64,000 nt of DNA from positions 2,790,001-2,854,000 of the forward strand of contig NZ_CP073696.1 of NCBI RefSeq assembly GCF_025264645.1. The letters run 5' to 3'. Numbering within the stretch: position 1 is the first letter of the stretch; each line of letters opens with the position of its first letter. The position numbers and the translations under genes were made by a program. The notes beneath the pieces are model-generated. The model did not search any database. It saw only the letters and a program-made list of their open reading frames with translations, and was not told the origin of the DNA. Positions 22,933 through 30,732 of the stretch are shown here, piece after piece. This DNA comes from Edaphobacter lichenicola (GTDB lineage Bacteria; Acidobacteriota; Terriglobia; Terriglobales; Acidobacteriaceae).

Positions 22933-23370
22933 TTGCTGATACGCCACAGAACGGCTTCGTTTTTGGCATGCGGTCACACTGTGTCTGGTCCCGCTACAGC
23001 GCAAATGCCGGTCTCGGTTCGTGTCACCCAAGGGCTCGCTTGGCCATCATTGAACCGGAGCACAAGCGTGCTCGTCATGGGAACGCAGCCGCTGACAGCC
23101 TTCACCACTGCAGTACAGGACCGCTTCGCATCGACATTGGTCATCGATCCTGCCATTATTGCCTCGGTTCCCTGCCCGCCGCTGATGCTAGCTCAGGTCC
23201 AAACAATTGCCAAATGGTTGGGAACGGATCAGCTAACTGAGTTCGAACTTGTCCAGACTGTTCGTCAAGGGTTACCCCTCAAGACCAAGCAGTTTTTCTC
23301 TCTCAAGGGATGACAAAGGATGAGCTTCGCCTCATCGTCATACCGAAGCGGACCTACAGGACCGCGCAAA
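22933..23370 (+). pseudogene. Relic of an Xre/MbcA/ParS-type (DUF2384) antitoxin
   Basis: From about 23190 the frame reads L-T-E-F-E-L-V-Q-T-V-R-Q-G-L-P-L-K-T, a typical signature of the RES-toxin-partner antitoxins, where a helix is followed by R-x-G-L-P. A TGA at 23311 ends the frame. A shifted frame continues K-D-E-L-R-L-I-V-I-P-K-R-T-Y-R, matching the next conserved segment (usually I-x-P-x-R-T-L). The C-terminal domain is missing, and the sequence passes directly into an unrelated relic. No RES toxin gene is seen nearby. The N-terminal limit is uncertain. Confidence 0.5.
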
Positions 23371-23374
23371 TCCG

Positions 23375-23634
23375 CTCGCCGCATACGGAATCAAGCAGTC
23401 GACACGGGCGGAAGCCTTTCGAGCGTGATCGTAAGCTAATTAGTAGCCGGGGCGAAGTTGGTAAAGGCCTTCGATCACTTTGAAGTGGAGCTTCTGCCCG
23501 AGCCGGAAGTCAATGGCGGCAACACGTGGGACCATCCTGAGGCCAATCAGCAGGTTGCTTAGCTCATCGAAGACATCGGGATGATTCGGATAGACCTAGG
23601 CGTTCTTCAAGCAGGAGCAACCCTGGCAGACTGA
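23375..23634 (+). pseudogene. Relic of an F420/NADP-type reductase, C-terminal half
   Basis: In one frame the sequence reads S-S-V-I-V-S, stop, L-V-A-G-A-K-L-V-K-A-F-D-H-F, E-L-L-P-E-P-E-V-N-G-G, then E-A-N-Q-Q-V-A, stop, L-I-E-D-I-G-M-I-R-I-D-L-G-V-L. This order (V-K-A-F-N, then a G-G strand, then L-I-E-x-x-G-F-x-x-I-D-L-G) is that of NADPH-dependent F420-reductase-like NAD(P)-binding proteins. Two in-frame stops (TAA near 23437 and TAG near 23560) and the lost N-terminal Rossmann half show it is dead. It abuts the antitoxin relic without a gap. Confidence 0.5.
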
Positions 23635-23751
23635 CGGGATGGGAAATCCGCAAAATGAAAAGAAAAGGTAGTGCCGGGAGATTTATAAGTACAAGTCGCA
23701 TTTGTAGGAAGTAATGCCCGTGTAAATCCGCACCCGATACACCGCCGCGAG

Positions 23752-24138
23752 TCACGCGATGAGTGAACTTGCCTCATGCTGTCGTGCATTCTCGCGGTTT
23801 TTGACAACTCGGTTGGCATTCTTGTGCACGAAGGTCAGCAGTGATTGCATGCCCAGTTCACAGCCGAGCGGCGTCAAGCTGTACGCGACCCTCGCGGGCT
23901 TGGTAGCATGCACCTCCCGTCTGACGAAGCCGTCCATCTCGAGCCTGCGCAATGTTTGCGACAGCATCTTTTCGCTCAGCCCACCGATAAGATACGCCAG
24001 TTCACCAAGCGATAGCTGCGCTTGAGTAGGAGCACGAGCACGAGGGGACCCCATCGCGACATCACATCGTCGAGGATGAGGCGGGTCGGACAGTTAGCGG
24101 AATGGATGTTGGCTTTCGGAACCCGGACAGCTTTTGTG
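23752..24138 (-). pseudogene. HxlR-family regulator, frameshifted
   Basis: The intact-looking frame 23752-24054 carries only the second half of an HxlR winged helix: G-G-L-S-E-K-M-L-S-Q-T-L-R-R-L-E-M-D-G-F-V-R-R, then A-Y-S-L-T-P-L-G. The missing first half is present in another frame just upstream: N-C-P-T-R-L-I-L-D-D-V-M-S-R-W-G-P-L-V-L-V-L-L-L, including the conserved Cys before P-T-R. The frameshift falls near 24020-24040. No start codon fits in front of the first half, so the gene looks inactivated twice. HxlR proteins usually control a divergent redox enzyme gene; here only the first bases of such a gene remain at 24243. Confidence 0.7.
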
Positions 24139-24164
24139 GATTTGGGCCAAGGGATGGATAGAGC

Positions 24165-24192
24165 TTACCTCTAGGTACTTACGCCAAGTAAG
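24165..24192. promoter_or_regulatory. Palindromes of a likely HxlR operator
   Basis: Between the HxlR relic and the divergent NmrA-type start lie two adjacent inverted repeats: TACCT-CT-AGGTA (24166-24177) and CTTAC-GCCAA-GTAAG (24178-24192). Redox-sensing HxlR/YodB proteins bind short TAC...GTA palindromes between themselves and their target, so this is probably the old operator, surviving although both genes have decayed. Confidence 0.45.
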
Positions 24193-24242
24193 CCCGGCCG
24201 GTACTCTGGTGATCGTAGGCCAGAGGCCACGGGAGAAGAACC

Positions 24243-24320
24243 ATGATCGTTGTAGCATTAATGCCGGATTTGGTTAATTTCTCCTGCGAACATTCAATCC
24301 CGCCTAGCGGCTTAGTCTGA
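24243..24320 (+). pseudogene. 5' stub of an NmrA-like NAD(P)-binding gene
   Basis: A strong site (GGGAGAAGAACC) leads into an ATG giving M-I-V-V, the usual first strand of NmrA-type NAD(P)H-binding proteins (normally M-I-V-V-T-G-A-T-G). The glycine motif is absent and the frame stops after 25 codons, so only the start survives. The same leader and first four codons occur in inverted orientation at 27172-27219, where M-I-V-V-T-G follows. Family assignment rests on that short match and on the divergent HxlR context. Confidence 0.4.
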
Positions 24321-24745
24321 GACGGCGTTCTCCGCGTTGCGCGGACAGACAATGGCAGGTAAGCGGATAAAACCATCGCAAAGGCTATGGGAAGCACGCG
24401 GGTTCGCACACCCCACTTTACGGCGAATAAACGAACGCGACTCTTCGCCGAAACCAAGGGTCTGTTCGAGCAGTAGTTGAAAGCGGTCGATGTTGTGTGG
24501 CGTTTAGAGGCGGGATCAACTCCGTAGAGGCCGACCTTTTCGGGGCGCCTTCCAATCCAATAAGCGGTTCACTAGTTGAAAAGCGGCAATCCGAAGGGAT
24601 CGTCTTGGATGTGGAGAGCGTGCGAAATCGTCAACCGTCACAGCGGCCTGATTCGGGATAGGAGCAGTGGCGTTCCCGGTAGTTGCGGAACATTCTTTCG
24701 TAATGATCTGCCGAATCGAGCGGCGGCCTAGTGGATGTTGGCGGT
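24321..24745. other. Intergenic relic zone, no gene recognised
   Basis: About 425 bases up to the kinase gene. Plus-strand frames are interrupted repeatedly and I cannot assign any of them. Probably further eroded coding sequence. Confidence 0.35.
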
Positions 24746-26359
24746 CTATCCGGGACCCGTTGTTGGCGATATGGAATCGTCTGGTGTCTCCGCCGGAAAC
24801 TGAAGAACCACGACGGTGCCGCTTCTTTTGGTGGCCGTGGCACTGCGCAGCTGGATAGCGCCTCGATTGTGTTCAACCAAGCCTTGCGTGATCCATAATC
24901 CGAGCCCTGTACCGCCGATACCCTTCGTCGTGAAAAAGGGCTCAAACATGCGAATCAGGATTTTCTTGTCGATACCGGTTCCCGTGTCTGCCACTGTGAG
25001 ACGAACGGTTTTCGCACCGGTCCGCCAATCGGTAGCATCCCGAGCTCGAAGCAACAACCTGCCACCGCTCTTCATAGCATCGTAAGCATTCGCCACAATA
25101 TTGACGATGATCTGTCGAAGTTCACCTTCGTAACAGTAGAGGAAAGAGGCTCTATTCGTCTCGATCTCTGTGACGATTCCGCTGTTACTCAGACGAGCTC
25201 GATATAAGCCAACGACCGATTCGAACAGGAGATGAAGGTCAAGGGGCGTGCGGCTGCTGCTCTGACGGTGGAATCGAAGTGTGTGAGTTGCGATGTGGGA
25301 GACTCTTGCCAATTCGTCTTGGGCAGTTTGGACCAGGTCTTTAGCTTTCGCACCCTTCACCTCGCCTGCAAGAATGTAAAGGAGGTTCGTGACCGCTTCG
25401 AGGGGGTTGTTGATCTCATGGGCAATCGAGCTTGCAAGGCGGCCCACCGAAGCTAACTTTTCCGTCTGGATTAGGGCTTTCTCAGCCAACTTGCGTGCGG
25501 TGATGTCGCGGATAATCGCGGAAAATGCAACGAGAACCCCGGGTGCTTCCATGTGCGCGGTGAGACTGAGGGACAAGTCGATAGCGCGTCCACTTTTATG
25601 AAACCCCTTCAACTCGAGAGTATGGTCGGCGCCAGATCGCAGCGCCGAAACAGCTTTCGCAAACTCGATCCGGCCCTCATCACGCAGGAGCAATGCGGCC
25701 AGATCTTGCCCTAATACCTCGTCACGTTGCCAGCCAAACATTTGGGTAGCCCCGCGATTCCAATTCTGAATAGCGCCTGCGTCAGTCAGAGTGATGATAG
25801 CGTCTGAAGACCGGCGTACGACTTCAGCGACCTGCTCTGAACTCTTCCTCGAACGGAGCAGTTCCTCTTCATACGCGCGGCGCTGTCTTGCCTCAAACAG
25901 CGCCATCACAATATCGATGTGGTCTCCAGAAACGTTACGCCGGGTGACGGCATTCACGAAAACTGGGATATGACTCTTATCGGCGCGGACCAGATCGAAG
26001 GAGATTTCGTCGAGGTGGCCGCGAAGGATGAGACTCGGGGCAAACTGAGTTTCATAAAAGATCGCTGCGCCTGGAGCGAGAAGTTGCTGGAATCGAAGCT
26101 TCTTCAGGTCTGCGGGAGTGAGTTGGATGAGAGATTGGAAACGGTCATTCGCATGTAGGACCGTCCCGTCCATCTTCAGAACCAGTTGGCCCGACGGAGT
26201 GTCACGCCAAAGTTGACTGAAGAACCCCTCGGAGAAGGGCTCTATTTCTATTTCCTCTACAGAAAAGCCCGCATCTCTCGGATCACTTCCTCCGGAGCGC
26301 TCATGTGCGGACAGTGACCTGTCGCGTCTATGATCGTGTATTGGCTTCCCTGGATGCAT
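24746..26359 (-). CDS. PAS-PAS sensor histidine kinase
   Basis: Up to 537 residues, with no transmembrane segment, so soluble. PAS 1 (about 57-160: M-D-G-T-V-L-H-A-N-D-R-F, F-Y-E-T-Q-F-A-P) is of the kind found in RsbP phosphatases. PAS 2 is at about 175-290 (S-S-D-A-I-I-T-L-T-D). HisKA has phospho-acceptor His314 in S-I-A-H-E-I-N-N-P-L. The ATPase domain has N-box Asn424, D-T-G-T-G near 458, and G-T-G-L-G-L near 484. The only plausible starts lie inside the preceding hydrolase gene: ATG 26359 gives a 103-base overlap, and the ATG at 26173 would cut into PAS 1. The overlap implies coupled translation with the hydrolase. No response regulator gene is adjacent. Confidence 0.88.
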   Translation of the reverse strand: MHPGKPIHDHRRDRSLSAHERSGGSDPRDAGFSVEEIEIEPFSEGFFSQLWRDTPSGQLVLKMDGTVLHANDRFQSLIQLTPADLKKLRFQQLLAPGAAIFYETQFAPSLILRGHLDEISFDLVRADKSHIPVFVNAVTRRNVSGDHIDIVMALFEARQRRAYEEELLRSRKSSEQVAEVVRRSSDAIITLTDAGAIQNWNRGATQMFGWQRDEVLGQDLAALLLRDEGRIEFAKAVSALRSGADHTLELKGFHKSGRAIDLSLSLTAHMEAPGVLVAFSAIIRDITARKLAEKALIQTEKLASVGRLASSIAHEINNPLEAVTNLLYILAGEVKGAKAKDLVQTAQDELARVSHIATHTLRFHRQSSSRTPLDLHLLFESVVGLYRARLSNSGIVTEIETNRASFLYCYEGELRQIIVNIVANAYDAMKSGGRLLLRARDATDWRTGAKTVRLTVADTGTGIDKKILIRMFEPFFTTKGIGGTGLGLWITQGLVEHNRGAIQLRSATATKRSGTVVVLQFPAETPDDSISPTTGPG

Positions 26360-27045
26360 TGATGTACATATTCTCCCACGCTGGCTGGTGCGATCATATC
26401 CTTAGCGCACTGTAAGATCAGCGTGCGCGTCTTGATCTGCGGGAGATCCGCCCGATTGTCGGAAAGAAAAGTGACTCGGGCGAAATGATGAGCCAGCATC
26501 GGGTCCATCCTGCAAAAACTTTGTTGTAGCTCGCCCGCCAATTCGGGAGTTTCAGGGTTCCCCATGATTACGGGAGCCATCGTAGCGGACCATGCCATAT
26601 GGTTGCTTTCCAAAGAGGAGAGCAGGCCATCGATGTCTTCTCTGCTGAAACCCCCGGTGTATTCGCCATCATTGATATAGCTAGGCGACGGTCCGATCAT
26701 CACCAGCGACTCGAAAAGATCCGGTTCGCGGTTGGCTGCGAGGGCTCCGATCATAGAGCTCACCGAATGTCCGACAAAGCTAACGTGTTCGGCCTCCACT
26801 TCATGGAGAATCTCCAATACGTCCGAGGCGTATCCGTTCAGGGTGCTGTAACGGGTAGGATCGAAAGCGGCCGCGTCGGAAGATCCGGAGCCGACGTAGT
26901 CAAAGAGAACGATTTTGAACGTGTCCAAGAAAGAGGGGTAAACATGCCTCCACATGCTTTGGTCACAGCCATACCCGTGAGCCAACAATAGCACCCTATC
27001 GCCAGTGCCGAGCACTTGTACATTATTTCGACGCAAAACGCTCAT
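26257..27045 (-). CDS. RsbQ-like alpha/beta hydrolase (D14/KAI2 relative)
   Basis: 262 residues, the length of RsbQ. The sequence has A-H-G-Y-G-C-D-Q-S-M-W-R at about 22, the nucleophile elbow G-H-S-V-S-S with Ser94, Q-S-F-C-R-M-D-P then F-A-R-V-T-F-L-S-D-N-R in the lid and core, Asp216 in L-Q-C-A-K-D-M-I-A-P, and catalytic His244 in T-G-H-C-P-H-M-S. All triad residues are present. In Bacillus subtilis RsbQ works with the PAS phosphatase RsbP in energy-stress signalling, and plant relatives D14 and KAI2 are hydrolytic hormone receptors. Here the partner is a PAS histidine kinase whose gene overlaps this one, so the pair probably forms a small-molecule or metabolic-state sensor. The ligand is unknown. 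Confidence 0.88.
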   Translation of the reverse strand: MSVLRRNNVQVLGTGDRVLLLAHGYGCDQSMWRHVYPSFLDTFKIVLFDYVGSGSSDAAAFDPTRYSTLNGYASDVLEILHEVEAEHVSFVGHSVSSMIGALAANREPDLFESLVMIGPSPSYINDGEYTGGFSREDIDGLLSSLESNHMAWSATMAPVIMGNPETPELAGELQQSFCRMDPMLAHHFARVTFLSDNRADLPQIKTRTLILQCAKDMIAPASVGEYVHQCIQGSQYTIIDATGHCPHMSAPEEVIREMRAFL

Positions 27046-27405
27046 CTCAATCCCTTTTCAGCCTTGTCAGCTGCGCCCGTCGCATTCCGGAACACTCCTA
27101 TCATACGTCGCGTCACGCCGGTGAGCGGCCGCCTAGGACGGCATCATTACGCGAACTGTGCTGAATCCCGTTACAACGATCATGGTTCTTCTCCTGTTCG
27201 GCCTGTGGCCCACAATCACGAGAGTGCAAGGCTGTCGTTAATCCATTGCATCGAGGTCTTATCCAGGCACATGGGTTCATCATGAGGATATCCGGCGATC
27301 CCGGGCAGGCATGTCCGCTCGCTCTTGCCTGCTTATCGGCGAGACCACTGCAATCGATCTCTGCTCGATCCCGCCAGACGTCAATCAAGTGGATCGCGAC
27401 TACGT
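27046..27405. other. Intergenic with inverted copy of the NmrA-type leader
   Basis: About 360 bases between the hydrolase and the aldehyde dehydrogenase. On the minus strand, GGAGAAGAACCATGATCG (from 27194 downward) starts M-I-V-V-T-G-F-S and stops after 16 codons: a 5' stub of an NmrA-like gene. The 23 bases at 27172-27194 are the exact reverse complement of 24232-24254, with weaker similarity for about 24 more bases of leader. The promoter for the hydrolase/kinase pair must also lie here. No other gene is seen. Confidence 0.5.
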
Positions 27406-28830
27406 TTACGCTGAAGGCAAGATTAGCAAACGTAATTCGGTCATCTCCATGATGGAGGATCTGACGCCCTCTCGTCCGGTGCCGGAGTTTTTCACCCCGC
27501 CGTAAGGCAAATGATCAGCGCGCCATGCTGAAGATTCATCAACAATAATGGCGCCTACTTCGAGTTTATTCCAAGCCTGAGATATCTCATTCCAGTTGTT
27601 GGTGAAGATCGCCGCCTGTAGGCCGTATCTCGATCGATTGACAGATACCAAGACCTCGGTAAAATTCTCAAAAGTTTCAACAATAACCACTGGTGCGAAG
27701 ACCTCTTCGCAGTACAGCTGCGCCGTAGATGGAACGTCGCTTAATAGAGTGGGCTGCAGGAAAGATCCAGTTCGAGTGCCGCCGATATGCAAGGTCGCGC
27801 CGAGGTCTACTGCTTCGACGATCCATTTTTCGGCGCGGATCGCAGCCGCTTCGTTGATCATTGGGCCGATTCGAGTAGACGCATCGGAGGGGTTGCCTGC
27901 CTGAAGCGACTTCAGACCGTCCACAATTCCGCTGATTAGCTCCAATTGGAGCGATGCGTGAACGAAGACTCTCTGCACAGAGATGCAGCTCTGACCGGCG
28001 TAGGTATATCCTCCCGCGAGAATTTTCGGCGTTGCTTTCGATAGATCGGCATCCTCGCAGACAATGACGGCCGCATTTCCTCCAAGTTCAAGCGTTACCC
28101 TTGGCGCGGCAGTTTGGCGCCTAAGCATCCAGCCGATGTTAGCGCTGCCTGTGAAGCTCATCATGGCAATCCGAGGGTCGGCTATCAGCTGCGCGGCCAC
28201 CTCATTCGAGCACGGCAAAACGCTGATCGCGCCCTCTGGCCAACCGGACTCGCGTACGGTACGTCCCAGCCATAATGCGGTCACGGGTGTTTGCGGCGCG
28301 GGCTTTATGATGATCGGATTTCCCGACGCGATTGCTGGCGCGAGCTTATGGGCAACGAGATTGCTAGGAAAGTTAAATGGTGTGATCCCGACAATCGGTC
28401 CAATAGGAAATCGCCGTGAGAGGGCAACTCGTCCTTCCGTGCCGGGTGTAAGATCGGCAGGCGTCACTTCTCCTCCAATTCTCTTTGCTTCCTCGGCTGC
28501 GACACGGAAAGTCTGTACAGAACGAGCTACTTCGTTTCTGGCGTCAGTGATTGGTTTGCCGGCCTCGAGCATGATGAGTGTCGCAACTGTGTCTGAGTGC
28601 TCAACAAGTTTGTCGGCGACGCGATTCAAGATAGCCGCCCTTTCCCATGAACTGAGTTTTTTGGTCTCTGCAAACGCACGATGCGCGAGTACGCATGCTC
28701 TGTCGGCATCCTCTGGATCGGCGTAACAGACTTCGCCTACAAGGGATCCATCATAGGGGTTGTTGATGGCGACGGTCTTTGAACGAGTTCGGTCTTCACT
28801 ACCCAATAGGATGGGCTCAGCTTCACGCAC
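27406..28830 (-). CDS. NAD(P)-dependent aldehyde dehydrogenase
   Basis: 474 residues, ALDH superfamily. The sequence has I-T-P-F-N-F-P-S-N-L in the cofactor region, F-T-G-S-A-N-I-G, the base Glu in L-E-L-G-G-N-A-A-V-I-V, and the catalytic Cys in G-Q-S-C-I-S-V-Q-R. It resembles lactaldehyde or non-phosphorylating glyceraldehyde-phosphate dehydrogenases more than betaine types, but the substrate cannot be fixed. The start is a GTG with AAGGGGAG 7 bases upstream. It is the first of the minus-strand genes of the catabolic block, with its own upstream palindrome (28904-28921). Confidence 0.88.
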   Translation of the reverse strand: MREAEPILLGSEDRTRSKTVAINNPYDGSLVGEVCYADPEDADRACVLAHRAFAETKKLSSWERAAILNRVADKLVEHSDTVATLIMLEAGKPITDARNEVARSVQTFRVAAEEAKRIGGEVTPADLTPGTEGRVALSRRFPIGPIVGITPFNFPSNLVAHKLAPAIASGNPIIIKPAPQTPVTALWLGRTVRESGWPEGAISVLPCSNEVAAQLIADPRIAMMSFTGSANIGWMLRRQTAAPRVTLELGGNAAVIVCEDADLSKATPKILAGGYTYAGQSCISVQRVFVHASLQLELISGIVDGLKSLQAGNPSDASTRIGPMINEAAAIRAEKWIVEAVDLGATLHIGGTRTGSFLQPTLLSDVPSTAQLYCEEVFAPVVIVETFENFTEVLVSVNRSRYGLQAAIFTNNWNEISQAWNKLEVGAIIVDESSAWRADHLPYGGVKNSGTGREGVRSSIMEMTELRLLILPSA

Positions 28831-28903
28831 AGATCACTCCCCTTACTCGCCAAATAATCTTGCAGCGCTTAACGAGTTCCTGCAACAGATTCTCATTCAG
28901 TTC

Positions 28904-28921
28904 GACTCATAGATATGAGTC
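28904..28921. promoter_or_regulatory. Perfect palindrome upstream of the aldehyde dehydrogenase
   Basis: GACTCAT-AGAT-ATGAGTC, 7-base arms with a 4-base spacer, lies about 75 bases before the GTG start. A further half-site, ATGAGTC, follows about 30 bases on, at 28956-28962. Position and symmetry suit an operator for a dimeric regulator; which one is unknown. Confidence 0.5.
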
Positions 28922-29031
28922 TTGCGCTCAACTCGGAATCGTTCGACATAGTCATGAGTCAGTCAAACCGTTCTAGGATTAGAAAGAGACCGAATGCACG
29001 AGGCGATTCTCCTTCTCGGAACAACCCAGAC

Positions 29032-30627
29032 TCAAGCACGCACTGGTAAAGCGGCATCCTTCCTTGCGTACTGGGCCCGCAAGTTCTTTTTCAGCACCTT
29101 GCCGGTGCCTGTCTTCGGTAGAGCCTCGACAAACTGAACAGTCTTCGGGCATTTGTAATGGGTCAAGCAGGAACGGCTGAAGTCGATCAACTCCATCTCG
29201 GTTGCGGAAGCACCTTGCTTGAGAACGACGAGGGCTTTCGGCACTTCGCCCCACCGCTCATCTGTGACGGGAATAACGGCGATCTCGAGCACTGCTGGAT
29301 GTGCGAGCAAAGCCTTCTCCACCTCAAGAGACGAGATGTTTTCTCCGCCGCTGACGATAATGTCTTTCTTGCGGTCGACTATGAGGACGTAGCCGTTCTC
29401 GTCGATCGCGGCCATATCTCCCGTACGGAGCCAGCCGCCTCGCAAAGTCTCCGCGGTGAGCTCTGGTTGCTTCCAATACCCCTTCATCACTCCGTCACCA
29501 CGCGCGATGAGCTCTCCAACGGCTTTTCCATCTTCCGGCAGCAATTCATCGTTTGGACCTGCGAGGTGAAGCTCGACACCTGGAAATGCATAACCGGTCA
29601 TCGCCTGTCCGATATACCGCTCCTGATCCGTCCATCCAAGCTCGGGCTTTGACGAAGCGCAGGAGAGAGCAGGAGAGGTCTCGGTCAAACCGTAGCCGGA
29701 AAAGCAAGTACAGTCAAAGGCCTCCTCCACTTCCCGGATCAAGGTGGGTGACGACGCGGCGCCACCGATGACGATGCGGCGCAGACTGCTCAGGTCGTAC
29801 TCGCTGCGTTTAGGATGGTTAACCAGTACAGTAGCCATGAAAGGTACCGCGTTGAATTGGTTGACGCCTTCGGCTTCGATAAACCGGAAGATGGCCTCTG
29901 GGTCAAAGCTTTCGACCATCACGTGCTTTCCGCCCAACATAGTAAGAAAGTGCGCAATACCCCATCCGTTCGCGTGAAAAAGCGGAATCGTATGAAGTTC
30001 CACTGAACCATTCTCGACGTTAAAGGCTAAGCAGGTCTGTAGGGCATGCAGATAGATATTGCGGTGCGTCAGCATAACTCCTTTTGGCTGTGCGCTAGTG
30101 CCGCTGGTGTAGAAGATCTCGGCTACTTCATCCTCGTCGATAGAGGTGATATCCATGCGATAGGACGAGGCTGTTCCCAACCATTCGTCGTAGTTCTGCG
30201 GCATAAGCCAGTCGGACTCCACTTCGCCGTCCAGCTGACAGAAGAGTCGCACTGACGGTACCTGATGGCGGAAGGAATTGACCAGGGGCAGAAACTGGGG
30301 ATCAATGAATAGAATGCTGGCCCCAGAGTCATTGAGCACAAATGCGAGTTCGCTCGAGGAGAGCCGAATGTTGAGCGGCAATAGGATCGCTCCTGCTTCC
30401 AGCACACCGTAGTACGCTTCGAGAAGACGGTGAGAATTCGTGCCCAAAAAGGCCACGCGCTCGCCGGGCTGAACGCCTGCCGTCCGCAAGGCGCCGGCAA
30501 GTCGGCCAACGCGTTCTCCAAACTGCTTGTAGGTAAATCGCTCGCCTCTCGAAACCACAGCTGTACGGCCCGCATATTGACGCTCAGCATGGAGGAGAAA
30601 CCTTAGAGGGGTAAGAGGAATATTCAT
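29032..30627 (-). CDS. Acyl-CoA synthetase (AMP-forming)
   Basis: 531 residues of the ANL superfamily. The adenylate motif is Y-T-S-G-T-S-A-Q-P-K-G-V-M-L-T-H at about 165-180. Then come G-Y-G-L-T-E-T-S-P, the hinge region L-R-T-G-D-M-A, D-R-K-K-D-I-I-V-S-G-G-E-N-I-S-S, and the C-terminal lysine in P-K-T-G-T-G-K-V-L-K-K. Role: activates a carboxylic acid to its CoA thioester with ATP. The sequence is like medium or long-chain ligases; the true acid is unknown. AGGA precedes the ATG. It may activate an acid made by the oxidative enzymes around it. Confidence 0.88.
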   Translation of the reverse strand: MNIPLTPLRFLLHAERQYAGRTAVVSRGERFTYKQFGERVGRLAGALRTAGVQPGERVAFLGTNSHRLLEAYYGVLEAGAILLPLNIRLSSSELAFVLNDSGASILFIDPQFLPLVNSFRHQVPSVRLFCQLDGEVESDWLMPQNYDEWLGTASSYRMDITSIDEDEVAEIFYTSGTSAQPKGVMLTHRNIYLHALQTCLAFNVENGSVELHTIPLFHANGWGIAHFLTMLGGKHVMVESFDPEAIFRFIEAEGVNQFNAVPFMATVLVNHPKRSEYDLSSLRRIVIGGAASSPTLIREVEEAFDCTCFSGYGLTETSPALSCASSKPELGWTDQERYIGQAMTGYAFPGVELHLAGPNDELLPEDGKAVGELIARGDGVMKGYWKQPELTAETLRGGWLRTGDMAAIDENGYVLIVDRKKDIIVSGGENISSLEVEKALLAHPAVLEIAVIPVTDERWGEVPKALVVLKQGASATEMELIDFSRSCLTHYKCPKTVQFVEALPKTGTGKVLKKNLRAQYARKDAALPVRA

Positions 30628-30732
30628 AGCTTCGTTCCTTTGACGAGTTTCGGGATTGATAACTGGTAGGAGCTACGTGCCGGGACGGGCTTCGGGTTTT
30701 TAGGGTAAATAACACCACTTCATCTCCAATAT

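Noticed and set aside
24179..24457. A 92-codon minus-strand frame upstream of the HxlR relic.
   Set aside because: It runs through the palindromic operator and the NmrA-type start on the other strand and has no family features.
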